A DNA stretch of 64,000 nucleotides from AC-32 sp045806105 (GTDB lineage Bacteria; Actinomycetota; Thermoleophilia; Gaiellales; Gaiellaceae). Below, piece by piece: positions 12,781 to 21,088 of this stretch (within the stretch, counting starts at the first letter, position 1; each line of letters opens with the position of its first letter). Where the stretch lies: NCBI GenBank assembly GCA_045806105.1, contig JBJMJY010000060.1, positions 1 to 64,000 on the forward strand. The letters run 5' to 3'. The notes below the pieces were generated by a model. The model ran no database searches. It had not been told where the DNA came from and worked only from the letters and a program-made list of their open reading frames with translations. Position numbers and translations under genes: made by a program.

Positions 12781-12960
12781 GGCGGCGCTTGCGACGCCGA
12801 CCAGAGAGGCCGTAGCGGCTTCGCCGCTGCGGCCGTCTTAGGCGGCGCTTGCGACGCCGACCAGAAAGGCCGTAGCGGCTTCGCCGCTGCGGCCGTCTTA
12901 GGCGGCGCTTGCGACGCCGACCGTAGAAGCCGTAGCGGCTTCGCCGCTGCGGCCGTCTTA
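12781..12960. repeat. three exact-length 60-bp tandem repeats with hairpins
   Basis: Units 12781-12840, 12841-12900 and 12901-12960 differ at only a few bases near unit position 22-28. Each carries an 11-bp stem (GCCGTAGCGGC/GCCGCTGCGGC, loop TTC). The array starts directly after the trxA stop and its last three bases are the stop codon of the convergent DUF2231 gene. Each unit may act as a transcription terminator for one or both genes; U-tracts are weak (GTCTTA). Confidence 0.85.
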
Positions 12961-13479
12961 GGCCTCCGCTTCTTCTTTCTCCGGATGCGGCGCCGGGGCG
13001 GCTGCACGCTCCGGCGGCTCGTCGACCAGGCTCAACACCCGCATGCCGTGCACGAAGACGATCGCGCCCCCGAGCCAGCCGCCGACGGTCAGGAAGACGA
13101 AGCCTGCGAGCGTCAGGACGAACGGGCCGGCCTCGACGGCGCCGTGCGAGTAGCCGGAGTGGCCGACGAGTGCAGCGATCAGGAAGAAGACCGTCGCCGT
13201 CAGCATCGACGCCATGTGCCACGTCGCCGTCCACCACAGCGGCGAGCCCCACGTGAGCGTCAGCCAGTCGGCGAAGCCGGTCAGCGCCGTAACGGCGGTG
13301 ATGACCAGAGCGACGACGAGCGCGAGCCACCAGCCGTACGCCGCTGCCTTCTCGGCGACTCCGATCACGCTCGCGAGCGCCATCGCGGTCGCGGCGGTGT
13401 AGGCGCCGATCGTGGCGTCGGTCAGCGGCGGGTGGATCGGGTGCCCCGGAAGGCCGCGCCAGAGGTAGTTGAGCTTCAT
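12958..13479 (-). CDS. DUF2231 family membrane protein
   Basis: 173 residues, ATG 13479. It begins with the DUF2231 hallmark LPGHPIHPPLTD and has four hydrophobic helices (about 24-45, 50-72, 88-108, 121-147), ending in a charged Ala/Pro/Glu tail. Function unknown; members are often linked to redox or haem-related membrane functions. Convergent with trxA across the 60-bp repeats, whose last codon supplies the stop. Confidence 0.8.
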   Translation of the reverse strand: MKLNYLWRGLPGHPIHPPLTDATIGAYTAATAMALASVIGVAEKAAAYGWWLALVVALVITAVTALTGFADWLTLTWGSPLWWTATWHMASMLTATVFFLIAALVGHSGYSHGAVEAGPFVLTLAGFVFLTVGGWLGGAIVFVHGMRVLSLVDEPPERAAAPAPHPEKEEAEA

Positions 13480-13540
13480 GCGCGCCGGAGTGTACGACGC
13501 GGAGCCCGAATCGGATGCGGGTACGCGCTAGAGCGGGTAG

Positions 13541-13690
13541 CTAGTGGTGCTCGGCGGTGTCGAGATAGGCGAGGAAGGCCGCGTGCTTCTCGAGGTACGC
13601 CTCGAGCTGGCGGAGCCCGTTCTCGAGCCAGCGCTCGAGCCAGCGCTCGCCGAGCTCGTCCTCGACTCGGTGGAGGCCACGGTCGCTCAT
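13541..13690 (-). CDS. small hypothetical protein, 49 aa
   Basis: ATG 13690 to TAG 13541, rich in charged residues and predicted helical (ELGERWLERWLENGLRQLEA). A direct repeat of GAGCCAGCGCTC encodes the duplicated ERWLE-type motif. No known domain recognised. Codon use fits the neighbourhood. The remaining 13691-13778 is a short leader to the next gene. Confidence 0.45.
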   Translation of the reverse strand: MSDRGLHRVEDELGERWLERWLENGLRQLEAYLEKHAAFLAYLDTAEHH

Positions 13691-13778
13691 GAATGCATGA
13701 TCGGGACGCAGCCGGACGGCCGCAATGAGCCGAACGGCCTAACTTTGGGGACGGGCTGGCCTAGTAGCCTGCCCGGCG

Positions 13779-14579
13779 GTGCGCGGCTTTCTCCTGATCA
13801 ACCCGCGCGCCGGGACCGAGAGCCCCACCGCCGACGAGCTGGCCGCCGCCGTGCGGGAGCACGGCGTCGAGGCGCACGTTCTCCGCGATGGCGAAGACGC
13901 CGTGGAGCTGGCCCGCGCGGCCGAGACGGAGGTGCTGGCGGCTGCTGGGGGCGACGGCTCGGTCGCGAGCGTCGCCGCGGTCGCCGTCGAGCGCGACCTG
14001 CCGTTCGTCGTCGTCCCCTACGGAACGCGGAACCACTTCGCGCGTGACCTCGGCCTCGACCGCGACGACCCTCTCGCGGCGCTCGAGGCCTTCGACGGCG
14101 TGGAACGGCGGGTGGACGTCGGCCGCGCGGGCGAGCGCCACTTCCTGAACAACGTCTCGCTCGGGCTCTACGCGGCGCTCGTCCACCGGCGCGAGCACCA
14201 CCGGCGGCGGCGCGAGGCGCTCGCCGGCCTGCGGGCGCTCTGGCTCGGCCTCCGGCAGCGGCCCGACGCCTGGGCGCGCATCGACGGCGAGCCGATCCGG
14301 GCCCGGGTGCTGCTCGTCGCGAACAACGCGTACGAGCTCAGCCTGTTCTCGATCGGGGAGCGGACACGGCTCGACGAGGGCCGTCTCCACCTCTACGCGG
14401 CGCAGGGGTTGCTGCCGCGGGCGTGGGAGGAGCGCGCCGTCGAGCGGCTCCACCTGGACGCGCCCGCCAAGCGGCTGCGCGTGGCGATCGACGGCGAGCC
14501 GGCCGAGCTCGAGACCCCGGTGGAGCTAGCCGTCGAGCGGGGCGCCCTGCGCGTGCTCCTGCCACGCGCGCAGGACTAG
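13779..14579 (+). CDS. diacylglycerol kinase-like lipid kinase
   Basis: 266 residues, GTG 13779. DAGK catalytic fold: INPRAG near the N-terminus, nucleotide motif GGDGS (57-61) and PYGTRNHFARD (80-90), with C-terminal beta domain. Probably phosphorylates a lipid or related alcohol with ATP. The annotated length matches bacterial YegS/DgkB-like enzymes, slightly short. Its 3' end overlaps the convergent NUDIX gene by 54 bp. Confidence 0.85.
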   Translation: MRGFLLINPRAGTESPTADELAAAVREHGVEAHVLRDGEDAVELARAAETEVLAAAGGDGSVASVAAVAVERDLPFVVVPYGTRNHFARDLGLDRDDPLAALEAFDGVERRVDVGRAGERHFLNNVSLGLYAALVHRREHHRRRREALAGLRALWLGLRQRPDAWARIDGEPIRARVLLVANNAYELSLFSIGERTRLDEGRLHLYAAQGLLPRAWEERAVERLHLDAPAKRLRVAIDGEPAELETPVELAVERGALRVLLPRAQD

Positions 14580-15056
14580 CGGCACGTTCTCGAACGCGAG
14601 CTCGTCGGGACCCGGCAGCTCGTCTCGGGCGAACCAGCGCAGGTCGTCGACGTCGTCCGCCGCCTTCGGCTCCCCGCCGACGGCGCGTGCCGTCCAGTAG
14701 AGGTTCAGCGTCGCCTCGGCCGTCGAGTCGCCGCCGTAGCGGTCCATCCAGATCCCGAGGAACTCGAGCGGCTCGACCTCGAGGCCGGTCTCCTCGCGCA
14801 GCTCGCGCCGTAACCCGTCGAGCGGGTGCTCGCCCTCCTCGAGGAAGCCGCCCGGGATGTCCCAGCGGCCCTTGAACGGCTCCAGCGCGCGGCGTGCCAG
14901 CAGGACGCGTCCGTCGTCCTCCACGAGCGCCCCAGCCGTCGCCTTCGAGCTCGCGTAGGCGACGAAGCCGCACTCCGGACACTCGACCCGCTGCTCGTCG
15001 CCGCGCACCTCGTTCCGGCAGCGCGGACAGTACCTCCACCCCGCAAGCTCGCCCAC
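14526..15056 (-). CDS. NUDIX hydrolase with N-terminal zinc ribbon
   Basis: 176 residues from GTG 15056. Zinc ribbon cysteines at 10, 13, 26 and 29 (CPRC, CPEC) as in NADH pyrophosphatase-like proteins, then the Nudix box from Gly70 to Gly91 with REL-REET core (GLRRELREETG). Hydrolyses a nucleoside diphosphate linked to another moiety; exact substrate not predictable. The longer upstream frame is out of character (antisense of the next genes). Confidence 0.85.
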   Translation of the reverse strand: MGELAGWRYCPRCRNEVRGDEQRVECPECGFVAYASSKATAGALVEDDGRVLLARRALEPFKGRWDIPGGFLEEGEHPLDGLRRELREETGLEVEPLEFLGIWMDRYGGDSTAEATLNLYWTARAVGGEPKAADDVDDLRWFARDELPGPDELAFENVPLVLRAWQEHAQGAPLDG

Positions 15057-15095
15057 GCCGCAACAATAGGAGCCAGCCCCGAGCGAGGAGGAGCG

Positions 15096-15242
15096 ATGCA
15101 CGACAACCCGGAGCCGACCGAGGGGGAGCACGAGGAGGCGCCGGAGCGCGTCCCCGAGGAGGAGGCGATGAGCGGGCAGGGGCATGAGGACCCCGAATCG
15201 CAGGTCGACCCGCAGGAGGAGTCGGAGGTGCACGACGCCTAG
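15096..15242 (+). CDS. small highly acidic protein, 48 aa
   Basis: ATG 15096 with GAGGAGGAG ribosome-binding site just upstream. About one third Glu/Asp, with no hydrophobic core, so probably intrinsically disordered. Too short for family assignment. It overlaps or precedes the cyclic-nucleotide-binding gene. Confidence 0.5.
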   Translation: MHDNPEPTEGEHEEAPERVPEEEAMSGQGHEDPESQVDPQEESEVHDA

Positions 15243-15609
15243 GTTCGTCCCCGCAACGGTCACCGAGCTCTCGCGCGTCGAGTTGCTTGCGGGGCTTCCC
15301 GGCGAGAAGCTCGGCGAGATCGCGCGGCACATGGAGCGGGAGGAGGTGCCGCCCGGCCGCGCGGTCGTGCGCGAGGGCGACGACGCCGAGCGCTTCTACG
15401 TCGTCCTCTCGGGGCTCTTCGCCGTGAGCCAGGAGGACTTCGGGCCGCGCCGCGTGCTGCAGCCGGGCGACTACTTCGGCGAGGTCGGCCTCGCGATGAG
15501 CATCCCGCGCACCGCGTCGGTGCGGGCGTTGACCCCGGCGGTGGTCGCCAGCTGCGACCGCGAGTCGTTCGACCGGCTCCTGCGCCCGCTGTTCGCGGAC
15601 GACAGGTAA
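15184..15609 (+). CDS. cyclic nucleotide-binding domain protein (no DNA-binding domain)
   Basis: The cNMP-binding beta-barrel starts near 15270 (LLAGLPGEKLGEIARHMERE, then VREGDDAERFYVVLSGLF and GDYFGEVGLAMSIPRTASV, the phosphate-binding cassette). No helix-turn-helix follows, unlike Crp/Fnr regulators. The start is uncertain: ATG 15184 would add an Arg-rich stretch that overlaps the acidic gene in another frame; the only other standard in-frame start is TTG 15283. The stop TAA lies inside the first 15-bp GTAACA palindrome. Confidence 0.75.
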   Translation: MRTPNRRSTRRRSRRCTTPRFVPATVTELSRVELLAGLPGEKLGEIARHMEREEVPPGRAVVREGDDAERFYVVLSGLFAVSQEDFGPRRVLQPGDYFGEVGLAMSIPRTASVRALTPAVVASCDRESFDRLLRPLFADDR

Positions 15610-15684
15610 CAGTCTGTTACTTGCTGCCTTCACGGCCCGCCGTCCTGTGATTCCGGCCGCGCACCTCTCGTAACAGTTTGTTAC
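15606..15684. repeat. two 15-bp palindromes GTAACA-N3-TGTTAC
   Basis: Copies at 15606-15620 (centre GTC) and 15670-15684 (centre TTT), both followed by TTG, lie between two convergent genes; the first contains the stop codon of the cyclic-nucleotide-binding gene. A third copy at 38645-38659 is identical to the first over 20 bases. Probably a regulator-binding site or dispersed element. Confidence 0.7.
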
Positions 15685-15725
15685 TTGGAGCGTGAGCGGC
15701 GCGCTTCGAGCTCAGCGGCGGAGGC

Positions 15726-16553
15726 TTAGCGAGAGGTGAGAACGGCGTCCGAGAGCGCCGGCCACGCCTCGAGGGCCCAGGGGCCGAAGTCGAGGTCGGC
15801 CAGGCACGCGAGCGCGAGCCCGGCGTCGGGGTCGACCCAGACGAAGGCGCCGCTGCCGCCGAAGTGGCCGAAGGTGCGGCCGGAGTTTCGCGAGCCGGTC
15901 CAGTGCGGCTGCTTGGCGTCGCGCAGCTCGAAGCCGAGCCCCCAGTCGTTCGGCTCCATCCGCCCGATGTCGGGCAGCACTCCGACGAGGCCGGGGAACT
16001 GGACCGAGGTCGCCTCGGCGAGCGTCTCCGGCGCGACCAGGCGCGGGCGCTGCAGCTCCGCGGCGAGGCGCACGAGGTCGTCCAGGCTGCCGCGCAGGCC
16101 AGCGCCGGGCGAGCCACGGAGCTCGGTCGTGTCCATCTCCAGCGGCCCCAGCACGGCCGCGCGCAGGTACTCCGCGAACGGCATCTCGGCCGCGGCGGCC
16201 ACGACCTCGCCGAGCACCTCGAAGCCGGCGTTCGAGTAGATCCGCCGCCGGCCCGGCTCGGCGATCGGCCTGCGGCCCTCGAACGGCAGCCCGGACGCGT
16301 GCGCAAGCAGGTGCCGCGCCGTCGAGCCCTCCGGGCCTGCCGCGTCGTCGAGGTCGAGGATGCCCTCCTCAGCCGCCACGAGCGTCGCGAGCGCGGTCGC
16401 GGGCTTCGTCACCGACGCCCACGCGAACACGTGCTCGCGCGGGCCGAACGACGCGAGCTCCTCGCCTGCGCGCAGAACCGCGGCCGCCACGGTCTCGGCC
16501 GGCCAGCCCTCGACTTGCCGAAGAGCCTCCACGGCGCGCGATACTAGATTCAT
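15726..16553 (-). CDS. serine hydrolase, beta-lactamase/PBP4* family
   Basis: 275 residues. Nucleophile motif SVTK, second motif YSNAG (Tyr-x-Asn), and HFGGSG in place of the KTG triad, as in class C beta-lactamase-like esterases and D-aminopeptidases. No signal peptide is seen, so it is likely cytoplasmic; substrate unknown. ATG 16553 overlaps the ATG of the divergent ridA-like gene in the single word CATG; a GTG at 16532 is an alternative start. Confidence 0.85.
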   Translation of the reverse strand: MNLVSRAVEALRQVEGWPAETVAAAVLRAGEELASFGPREHVFAWASVTKPATALATLVAAEEGILDLDDAAGPEGSTARHLLAHASGLPFEGRRPIAEPGRRRIYSNAGFEVLGEVVAAAAEMPFAEYLRAAVLGPLEMDTTELRGSPGAGLRGSLDDLVRLAAELQRPRLVAPETLAEATSVQFPGLVGVLPDIGRMEPNDWGLGFELRDAKQPHWTGSRNSGRTFGHFGGSGAFVWVDPDAGLALACLADLDFGPWALEAWPALSDAVLTSR

Positions 16554-16938
16554 GGAGCGCCGAACCGTCCCGGCCGTCTCCCCATTCGCCGAGGCCGCCG
16601 GCTATGCGCGGGTCGTGCGGATCGGGCCGCACGCGTACGTCGCCGGGACCGCGCCGATCATGCCGGACGACGGCGATCCTCCGCCCGACGCATACGGCCA
16701 GACCCGGCGCTGCCTCCAGATCGCGCTCACCGCCCTCACGGACGTGGGCGTCCTCGCCGACCATGTCGTCCGCACGCGGATCATGCTCACCCGCGCAGAG
16801 GACTTCCCCGAGATCGCCCGCGCCCACGGGGACGTCTTCCGTGAGGTGCGCCCGGTCAACACGAGCTACGTGGTCGCGGCGCTGCTCGACCCGCGCTGGC
16901 TGCTCGAGATCGAGCTCGAGGCGCTGGTGCCCGAATGA
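16552..16938 (+). CDS. RidA family protein
   Basis: 128 residues, the standard RidA/YjgF length. Contains the family features AYVAGTAPIMPDDG, DVGVLADHVVRTRIMLT and the C-terminal LEIELEALVP strand. RidA proteins deaminate reactive enamine/imine intermediates; this may be a divergent subgroup. Start ATG 16552 shares CATG with the divergent hydrolase. Coupled to the next gene by ATGA (16935-16938). Confidence 0.88.
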   Translation: MERRTVPAVSPFAEAAGYARVVRIGPHAYVAGTAPIMPDDGDPPPDAYGQTRRCLQIALTALTDVGVLADHVVRTRIMLTRAEDFPEIARAHGDVFREVRPVNTSYVVAALLDPRWLLEIELEALVPE

Positions 16939-18131
16939 AGCAGATCTACCCCGCCACGATCACGGGCAAGAGCTTCGCGCCCGGCGGCAGCGTGCTCGAC
17001 CACAACTTCGGCAAAGGCGACCCCTACACCCTGGGCGCCGAGGAGGAGTACATGCTGCTCGACGGCGAGACGCTCGACCTCGTCCAGCACGTCGAGGCGG
17101 TACTCGCCGCCACCGAGGGCCATGAGCTCGAGCCGCGCGTCAACCCGGAGCTGATGCAGTCGGTCCTGGAGATCGCGACGCCCGTCTGCCGCACCCCGGC
17201 CGACGTGGAGCGGGAGCTGCGGAAGCTGCGCGCCTACGTCACCGGCCTGGCGTCGGAGCGGGAGCTGCGCGTCGGGTCGGCGGGAACGCACCCGTTCTCG
17301 CTCTTCGAGCGGCAGCGCATCACCGCACGCGACCGTTACCGCCACCTCGTCGACCAGCTCCAGTACGTAGCGCGTCGCGAGCTGATCTTCGGCCTGCACA
17401 TCCACGTCGCCGTCGACGACGCCGAGAAGGCGGTCCAGGTCGTGAACGGCCTGCTCGGGCACCTCTCGTCGCTGCTCGCGCTCTCGGCGAGCTCCCCGTT
17501 CTGGCGCGGCGAGCTGACGGGGCTCGACTCGAGCCGCCAGATGGTCTTCGCCGCGTTCCCGCGCTCGGGGCCGCCGCCGCGCTTCCGCGACTACGCCGAC
17601 TACGCCGAGGTCGTCGGCCAGCTCGAGAAGACCGGCTGCATCGCCGACTACACCCACATCTGGTGGGACATCCGGCTGCACCCGCGCTACGGCACGATCG
17701 AGATCCGCGTATGCGACGCGGTGACGCGCGTCGAGGACGCAGTCGCGCTCGCCGCGTTCTGCCAGGCGCTCGTGAAGCTCTACTCCGAGCGGCACGAGGC
17801 CGGCGAGGAGATTCCGTCGTTCCACCGCATCCTCACGACCGAGAACAAGTGGCTCGCCGCCCGCTACGGGCTCGAGGCGCCCGTGATGGACCTCGCCACC
17901 GGTCGCCGCAACCGCGTGCCGGTCGCCCAACTCGTGCGGCGCACGCTCCGCGAGATCGAGCCGCATGCGCGCGAGCTCGGCTCCGACCGCGAGCTCGAGG
18001 GGATCCGCGAGATCCTCTCGCGCGGCAACGGCTCCGACCGGCAGCGGCGCGTGTGGAACGCGAACCACGACATCGCCGAGGTCGTCCGCGAGATCGCCGA
18101 CGCCACCGAGCAGGCGCCGGTCCCGGCGTAG
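16935..18131 (+). CDS. glutamate-cysteine ligase family 2 (YbdK-type carboxylate-amine ligase)
   Basis: 398 residues, ATG 16935. GCS2 fold: YTLGAEEEYMLLD near the N-terminus, GLHIHVAVDD, and the metal/substrate region TRVEDAVALAAFCQALVKL. ATP-dependent ligation of an amine or amino acid to a carboxylate; the true substrate is not known for the YbdK group. Overlaps ridA-like gene by 4 bases, so the two are an operon. Confidence 0.85.
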   Translation: MKQIYPATITGKSFAPGGSVLDHNFGKGDPYTLGAEEEYMLLDGETLDLVQHVEAVLAATEGHELEPRVNPELMQSVLEIATPVCRTPADVERELRKLRAYVTGLASERELRVGSAGTHPFSLFERQRITARDRYRHLVDQLQYVARRELIFGLHIHVAVDDAEKAVQVVNGLLGHLSSLLALSASSPFWRGELTGLDSSRQMVFAAFPRSGPPPRFRDYADYAEVVGQLEKTGCIADYTHIWWDIRLHPRYGTIEIRVCDAVTRVEDAVALAAFCQALVKLYSERHEAGEEIPSFHRILTTENKWLAARYGLEAPVMDLATGRRNRVPVAQLVRRTLREIEPHARELGSDRELEGIREILSRGNGSDRQRRVWNANHDIAEVVREIADATEQAPVPA

Positions 18132-18195
18132 CGGCGCCTCGAGCGACAAACACCCTGGTCCACGCGATGTGGCTGTCTTTGGAGAACGCTCGGGG

Positions 18196-18576
18196 CTACT
18201 CAGGACGGACGTAGACCTCGAGGCGATTTCCAGAAGGGTCGGCGAAAAAGGCGGCGTAGTAGCCCGGCCCGTACGGCATGGACTTCGGGCCGCTCAGGTC
18301 GGCGGCTCCGGCTCGCCGTGCCACCTCCGCTACACGGTCGACCTCAGGTCCGGACTCGACCCAGAACGCGACGCGGTTGCTGTTCGGGACGTGCTTCGCT
18401 TCTTCGGTGATCGCGAAGTACGCAGTTGACGGAAGTGGGGCGGTCGCGGCCCAGACCTTCCAGTCGTCGCCGTGGTGTCTCTCCGTGAAGCCGAGAGCCG
18501 GCAATAGCTCGTCGTAGAAAGCGAGCGCCGGCGCAATGTCTGCGACGCGCAGATCGATGTGGCCGAACGGGTTCAC
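18196..18576 (-). CDS. VOC/glyoxalase-like protein (cassette 0)
   Basis: 126 residues, GTG 18576, one VOC module (FGHIDLRVADIAPALAFYDE ... FFADPSGNRLEVYVRP). Could be a resistance protein, lyase or dioxygenase-like; metal ligands are His7 and the C-terminal Glu. TAGCAT (18583-18588, this strand) lies 6 nt before the start, so it is probably leaderless. It sits between a degenerate repeat copy (18143) and copy 18598 and so looks like the first cassette of the array. Confidence 0.85.
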   Translation of the reverse strand: MNPFGHIDLRVADIAPALAFYDELLPALGFTERHHGDDWKVWAATAPLPSTAYFAITEEAKHVPNSNRVAFWVESGPEVDRVAEVARRAGAADLSGPKSMPYGPGYYAAFFADPSGNRLEVYVRPE

Positions 18577-18690
18577 CTATCGATGCTACGACTTCGTGTG
18601 ACATTCCCGCACGCTGGCCCAGGCGAGCTTCCGTACCCCTTCCAATTCTCCGGCGTCGGCTTCAACTGGGGATCACAATGCCGGTCCGCG

Positions 18691-19371
18691 ATGCGAACAA
18701 GCGAGTTCGACAAGCTAGCCCGCGAGCAACTCCGAACACTGCTGCCGGATTTCGCCGTGGCGACGGGTCTGGTCTTCGAGGTGCCGATCGCTGATCTGCT
18801 TCGGGGCCTTTCGTTCCAGGGCTCCTCGTACGATCAGACGTCCTTCTACCTGGTCGCCTTTATCCAGCCCCTTTACATACCGAGCGACGAGGTCGTACCG
18901 ACCTTCAGCGAGCGCTCACCGAGATTCCCGGGAACTGACGCTCTCGGGGAGATTCGATCGTTTGTGGCGGGCGCGGGGCGCACATTCTTCGAGCATTTGC
19001 GGACGCCCGCCGACTTTGCGGATTGGCTCGAGCGCGAGGAACGAGGGCACAGGCCAGATCCCTTCGCGCTCGAGGCGTTGGCCTATTCGCGGCTGCTGGC
19101 CGGCCAAGCGGAGGTCGCAAGACGCTGGCTTGATCTTACGGCGGAGACTGCGGGCGCGTACATCCGCCGGGACATCGACGAGGGGCTCTACGCTGAGAAC
19201 GAGGAGCATCCGCTCCTGACCGTGCGGGAACGGACTACTCAGCTCTGTGACGCTCTCGCCGTGAGCGCCCAGGATGCTCTCGCGGTGCTCGAACGCTGGC
19301 GCCAAGAAACAGCATCACACCTCGGCCTTTCACAACACCTCGCGCCCGCGCGGACTCGCGCATCGGGGTAG
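18691..19371 (+). CDS. hypothetical protein (cassette 1)
   Basis: 226 residues from ATG 18691; codons upstream translate the repeat and are excluded. N-terminal alpha/beta region of about 90 residues, then a helical region (DWLEREERGHRPDPFALEAL). No family recognised. The ATTCCG-poor, less GC-rich coding differs from the flanking chromosome. It ends 19 nt before copy 19391. Confidence 0.65.
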   Translation: MRTSEFDKLAREQLRTLLPDFAVATGLVFEVPIADLLRGLSFQGSSYDQTSFYLVAFIQPLYIPSDEVVPTFSERSPRFPGTDALGEIRSFVAGAGRTFFEHLRTPADFADWLEREERGHRPDPFALEALAYSRLLAGQAEVARRWLDLTAETAGAYIRRDIDEGLYAENEEHPLLTVRERTTQLCDALAVSAQDALAVLERWRQETASHLGLSQHLAPARTRASG

Positions 19372-19430
19372 AAGACCCGTTCGTCCTCGGGTGACATTCC
19401 CGCACGCTGGCCCAGGCGGCCAATGTCGCG

Positions 19431-19826
19431 CTAGAGGGCCAGCTCGTCGCGCAGAGCGTCTTCAAACGCGTCCACGTCCCCGAAGGCGTGAGCCGCTTCA
19501 TAAACCGCCTCAGAAGCGGCGTCTTCATGAGCGAGCGAAAGAGCGGCGGCGGCGCGGGCGCGCCGGAACCACAGGTCGTAGTCATCCGAATCGTTCGCAT
19601 TCCACGCTGCGGCGTCGAACTCCTCGCACATACGTTTCGCCGTTTCGTGCCGCGACAGCGCCGGCCCGCTTTCCGTAAGGACCCTCAGTGCATCGATCGC
19701 GCGTGCATCGTCGAGCCCTGCTGCGTCCAGCGCGACGTGACATGCAGCGCGTGCCGCTGACTGCTCGCCGGCCTGGCTGAGAATGGCCACAAGTTCGGGG
19801 GAACGTGATAGCCGATCGGGCTCCAT
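19431..19826 (-). CDS. hypothetical helical protein (cassette 2)
   Basis: 131 residues, ATG 19826, stop 11 nt from copy 19391. All-alpha composition with Ala-rich helices (RAAAALSLAHEDAASEAVYE). TAAGGT (19834-19839, this strand) 7 nt before the start suggests a leaderless transcript. No family recognised; size and context fit an immunity-type small protein, but this is only inferred from the neighbours. Confidence 0.65.
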   Translation of the reverse strand: MEPDRLSRSPELVAILSQAGEQSAARAACHVALDAAGLDDARAIDALRVLTESGPALSRHETAKRMCEEFDAAAWNANDSDDYDLWFRRARAAAALSLAHEDAASEAVYEAAHAFGDVDAFEDALRDELAL

Positions 19827-20063
19827 GGCCAGCACCTTAGTTCTGGTGACATTCGCGCACGCTGGCTCACGCCACCTCTCCGTGCTTCGAGTACCCGTCA
19901 GCCTCCTGCCCCGTGGGGCGCGGCGGAAGGAACGGCCGGGGTCTTCATGTCCCGAAGTCGAGGGCCTTTCACGTGTGCTTCGTCGAACAGGGAAGGTGGA
20001 AATTCGTCTGCATCGATGGAAATATCTGCGTCTGCGGCTAACGGGAGATGGGGAGGTACGCCA

Positions 20064-20330
20064 ATGCCACGGAAACAACCATGGGCGGCATCGATTTTTG
20101 CCGTGTGTGTTTTGGGCGCTCTGGGCGCGAGCGGTGCGGCGTGGGCCGGTGCGGGCGGGAGCCCGGCACCACAAGCCAATTGCCTTGGTCAGGCGAATGC
20201 CGGCGGTGCGAATGGAGCGTTTGTACAGTCGATCGCCACCAGCGGCCCGGGCGCGATGGGCGCTCTGGCGATGGGCTTCGGTACCTCGGGCGGCGCAGGG
20301 CCGCCGGCCAGTCAGAACGACTGCGATTGA
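20064..20330 (+). CDS. small secreted Gly/Ala-rich protein (cassette 3)
   Basis: 88 residues from ATG 20064, chosen for its GGGAGG ribosome-binding site and a clear signal peptide (KQPWAASIFAVCVLGALGAS ... AWA). The mature part has two Cys and repeated Gly-Ala stretches (ANAGGANGAF). Function unknown. The 190 bp between copy 19846 and this gene shows no gene. A strong GC hairpin follows at 20347-20372. Confidence 0.65.
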   Translation: MPRKQPWAASIFAVCVLGALGASGAAWAGAGGSPAPQANCLGQANAGGANGAFVQSIATSGPGAMGALAMGFGTSGGAGPPASQNDCD

Positions 20331-20346
20331 TCTAGAAGCCGTCTAA

Positions 20347-20372
20347 CCGGGGCGGGTTCGCGCCCGCCCCGG
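20347..20372. terminator. hairpin, possible terminator of cassette 3 gene
   Basis: CCGGGGCGGG / CCCGCCCCGG, 10 perfect pairs, 6-nt loop, 16 nt after the stop codon. No U-tract. The stretch 20373-20541 up to the next repeat copy holds no supportable gene. Confidence 0.55.
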
Positions 20373-20583
20373 CTCACGTCCTCGCCAAGCACTTACGGCG
20401 CTCGGGTGACGGTAAGACCCCGCGCGTTGTTGCGTTTGGGGCCGCCAGCATGGCTGTCGTCGTGCCGCGGGTGACTCGCGGGTACTGGCTCGTCGGGTGC
20501 TGGCCGCCGTGTGCGCGCCTTCGGAATGAACCGTCCGCCGAGGGACATTTACGAACACTGGCCCAGGCGACTCTCCCCATCCG

Positions 20584-21015
20584 CTAGGACGCCTCGTTGC
20601 TGACTCTCCAGTAGACCGTCACGTCTCCAATAGGGTCGTCGTCAAGCTCGTTGTGAAGGTCGATGTGGTGGTGATAGCCGTCTAGAGGAGTGCCGGCGGC
20701 CCCGTTCTGAAGGCAGTATCCGACTGCGCGCGAGACCTCGCTCATCGCTCGATCATCGCCGAAGATCGCGATTCCATCGGCGAGTGGGAGCACCTGCAGC
20801 TCGCCGACGCCGAGGATGAATTCGATCCGGCTCCCCTGCGGCTCGGTCACGTCCAGATGCGACATTCCCGTTTCGGCCGCTTTCGCCAGACTCGCCTGTA
20901 CGCTCGTCAAGCCCTCCGTGTCGCCTTCGAGATCCACGTCGATGTACCTCGGGCGGCGTCTCCTGAAGAGGCGGCTGCTGGGCTGCTCTGTCCAGGTGGC
21001 TGTCAGGCGTAGCAC
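20584..21015 (-). CDS. hypothetical protein (cassette 4)
   Basis: 143 residues from GTG 21015 (TTG 21018 directly before is also possible). Ends with GDVTVYWRVSNEAS. Alpha/beta protein with no recognised family. A truncated copy of its last 14 codons occurs right after repeat copy 26515 (26555-26600), so this gene or a relative was once present there too. Confidence 0.65.
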   Translation of the reverse strand: MLRLTATWTEQPSSRLFRRRRPRYIDVDLEGDTEGLTSVQASLAKAAETGMSHLDVTEPQGSRIEFILGVGELQVLPLADGIAIFGDDRAMSEVSRAVGYCLQNGAAGTPLDGYHHHIDLHNELDDDPIGDVTVYWRVSNEAS

Positions 21016-21088
21016 CAAACGCTAAGCAGCGTACAAAGTCACCGGCCTGCTCGGGTGACATTCGGGCACAGGCCCGAGCGAGCCTGCG

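Noticed and set aside
12777..13007. Repeat-containing protein on the minus strand across the 60-bp units
   Set aside because: The frame is open only because units are 60 bp (a multiple of three) and GC-rich; no start signal, and the real DUF2231 gene stops at 12958.
15096..15242. Acidic small protein as a mere artefact
   Set aside because: Rejected as an artefact because it has a good ribosome-binding site and a non-antisense composition; kept at moderate confidence.
18559..18690. N-terminal extension of the cassette-1 protein through the repeat
   Set aside because: It would translate the repeat itself; similar pseudo-extensions (…VTFPHAGPG or GQRAGMSPE in the opposite frame) appear at every copy.
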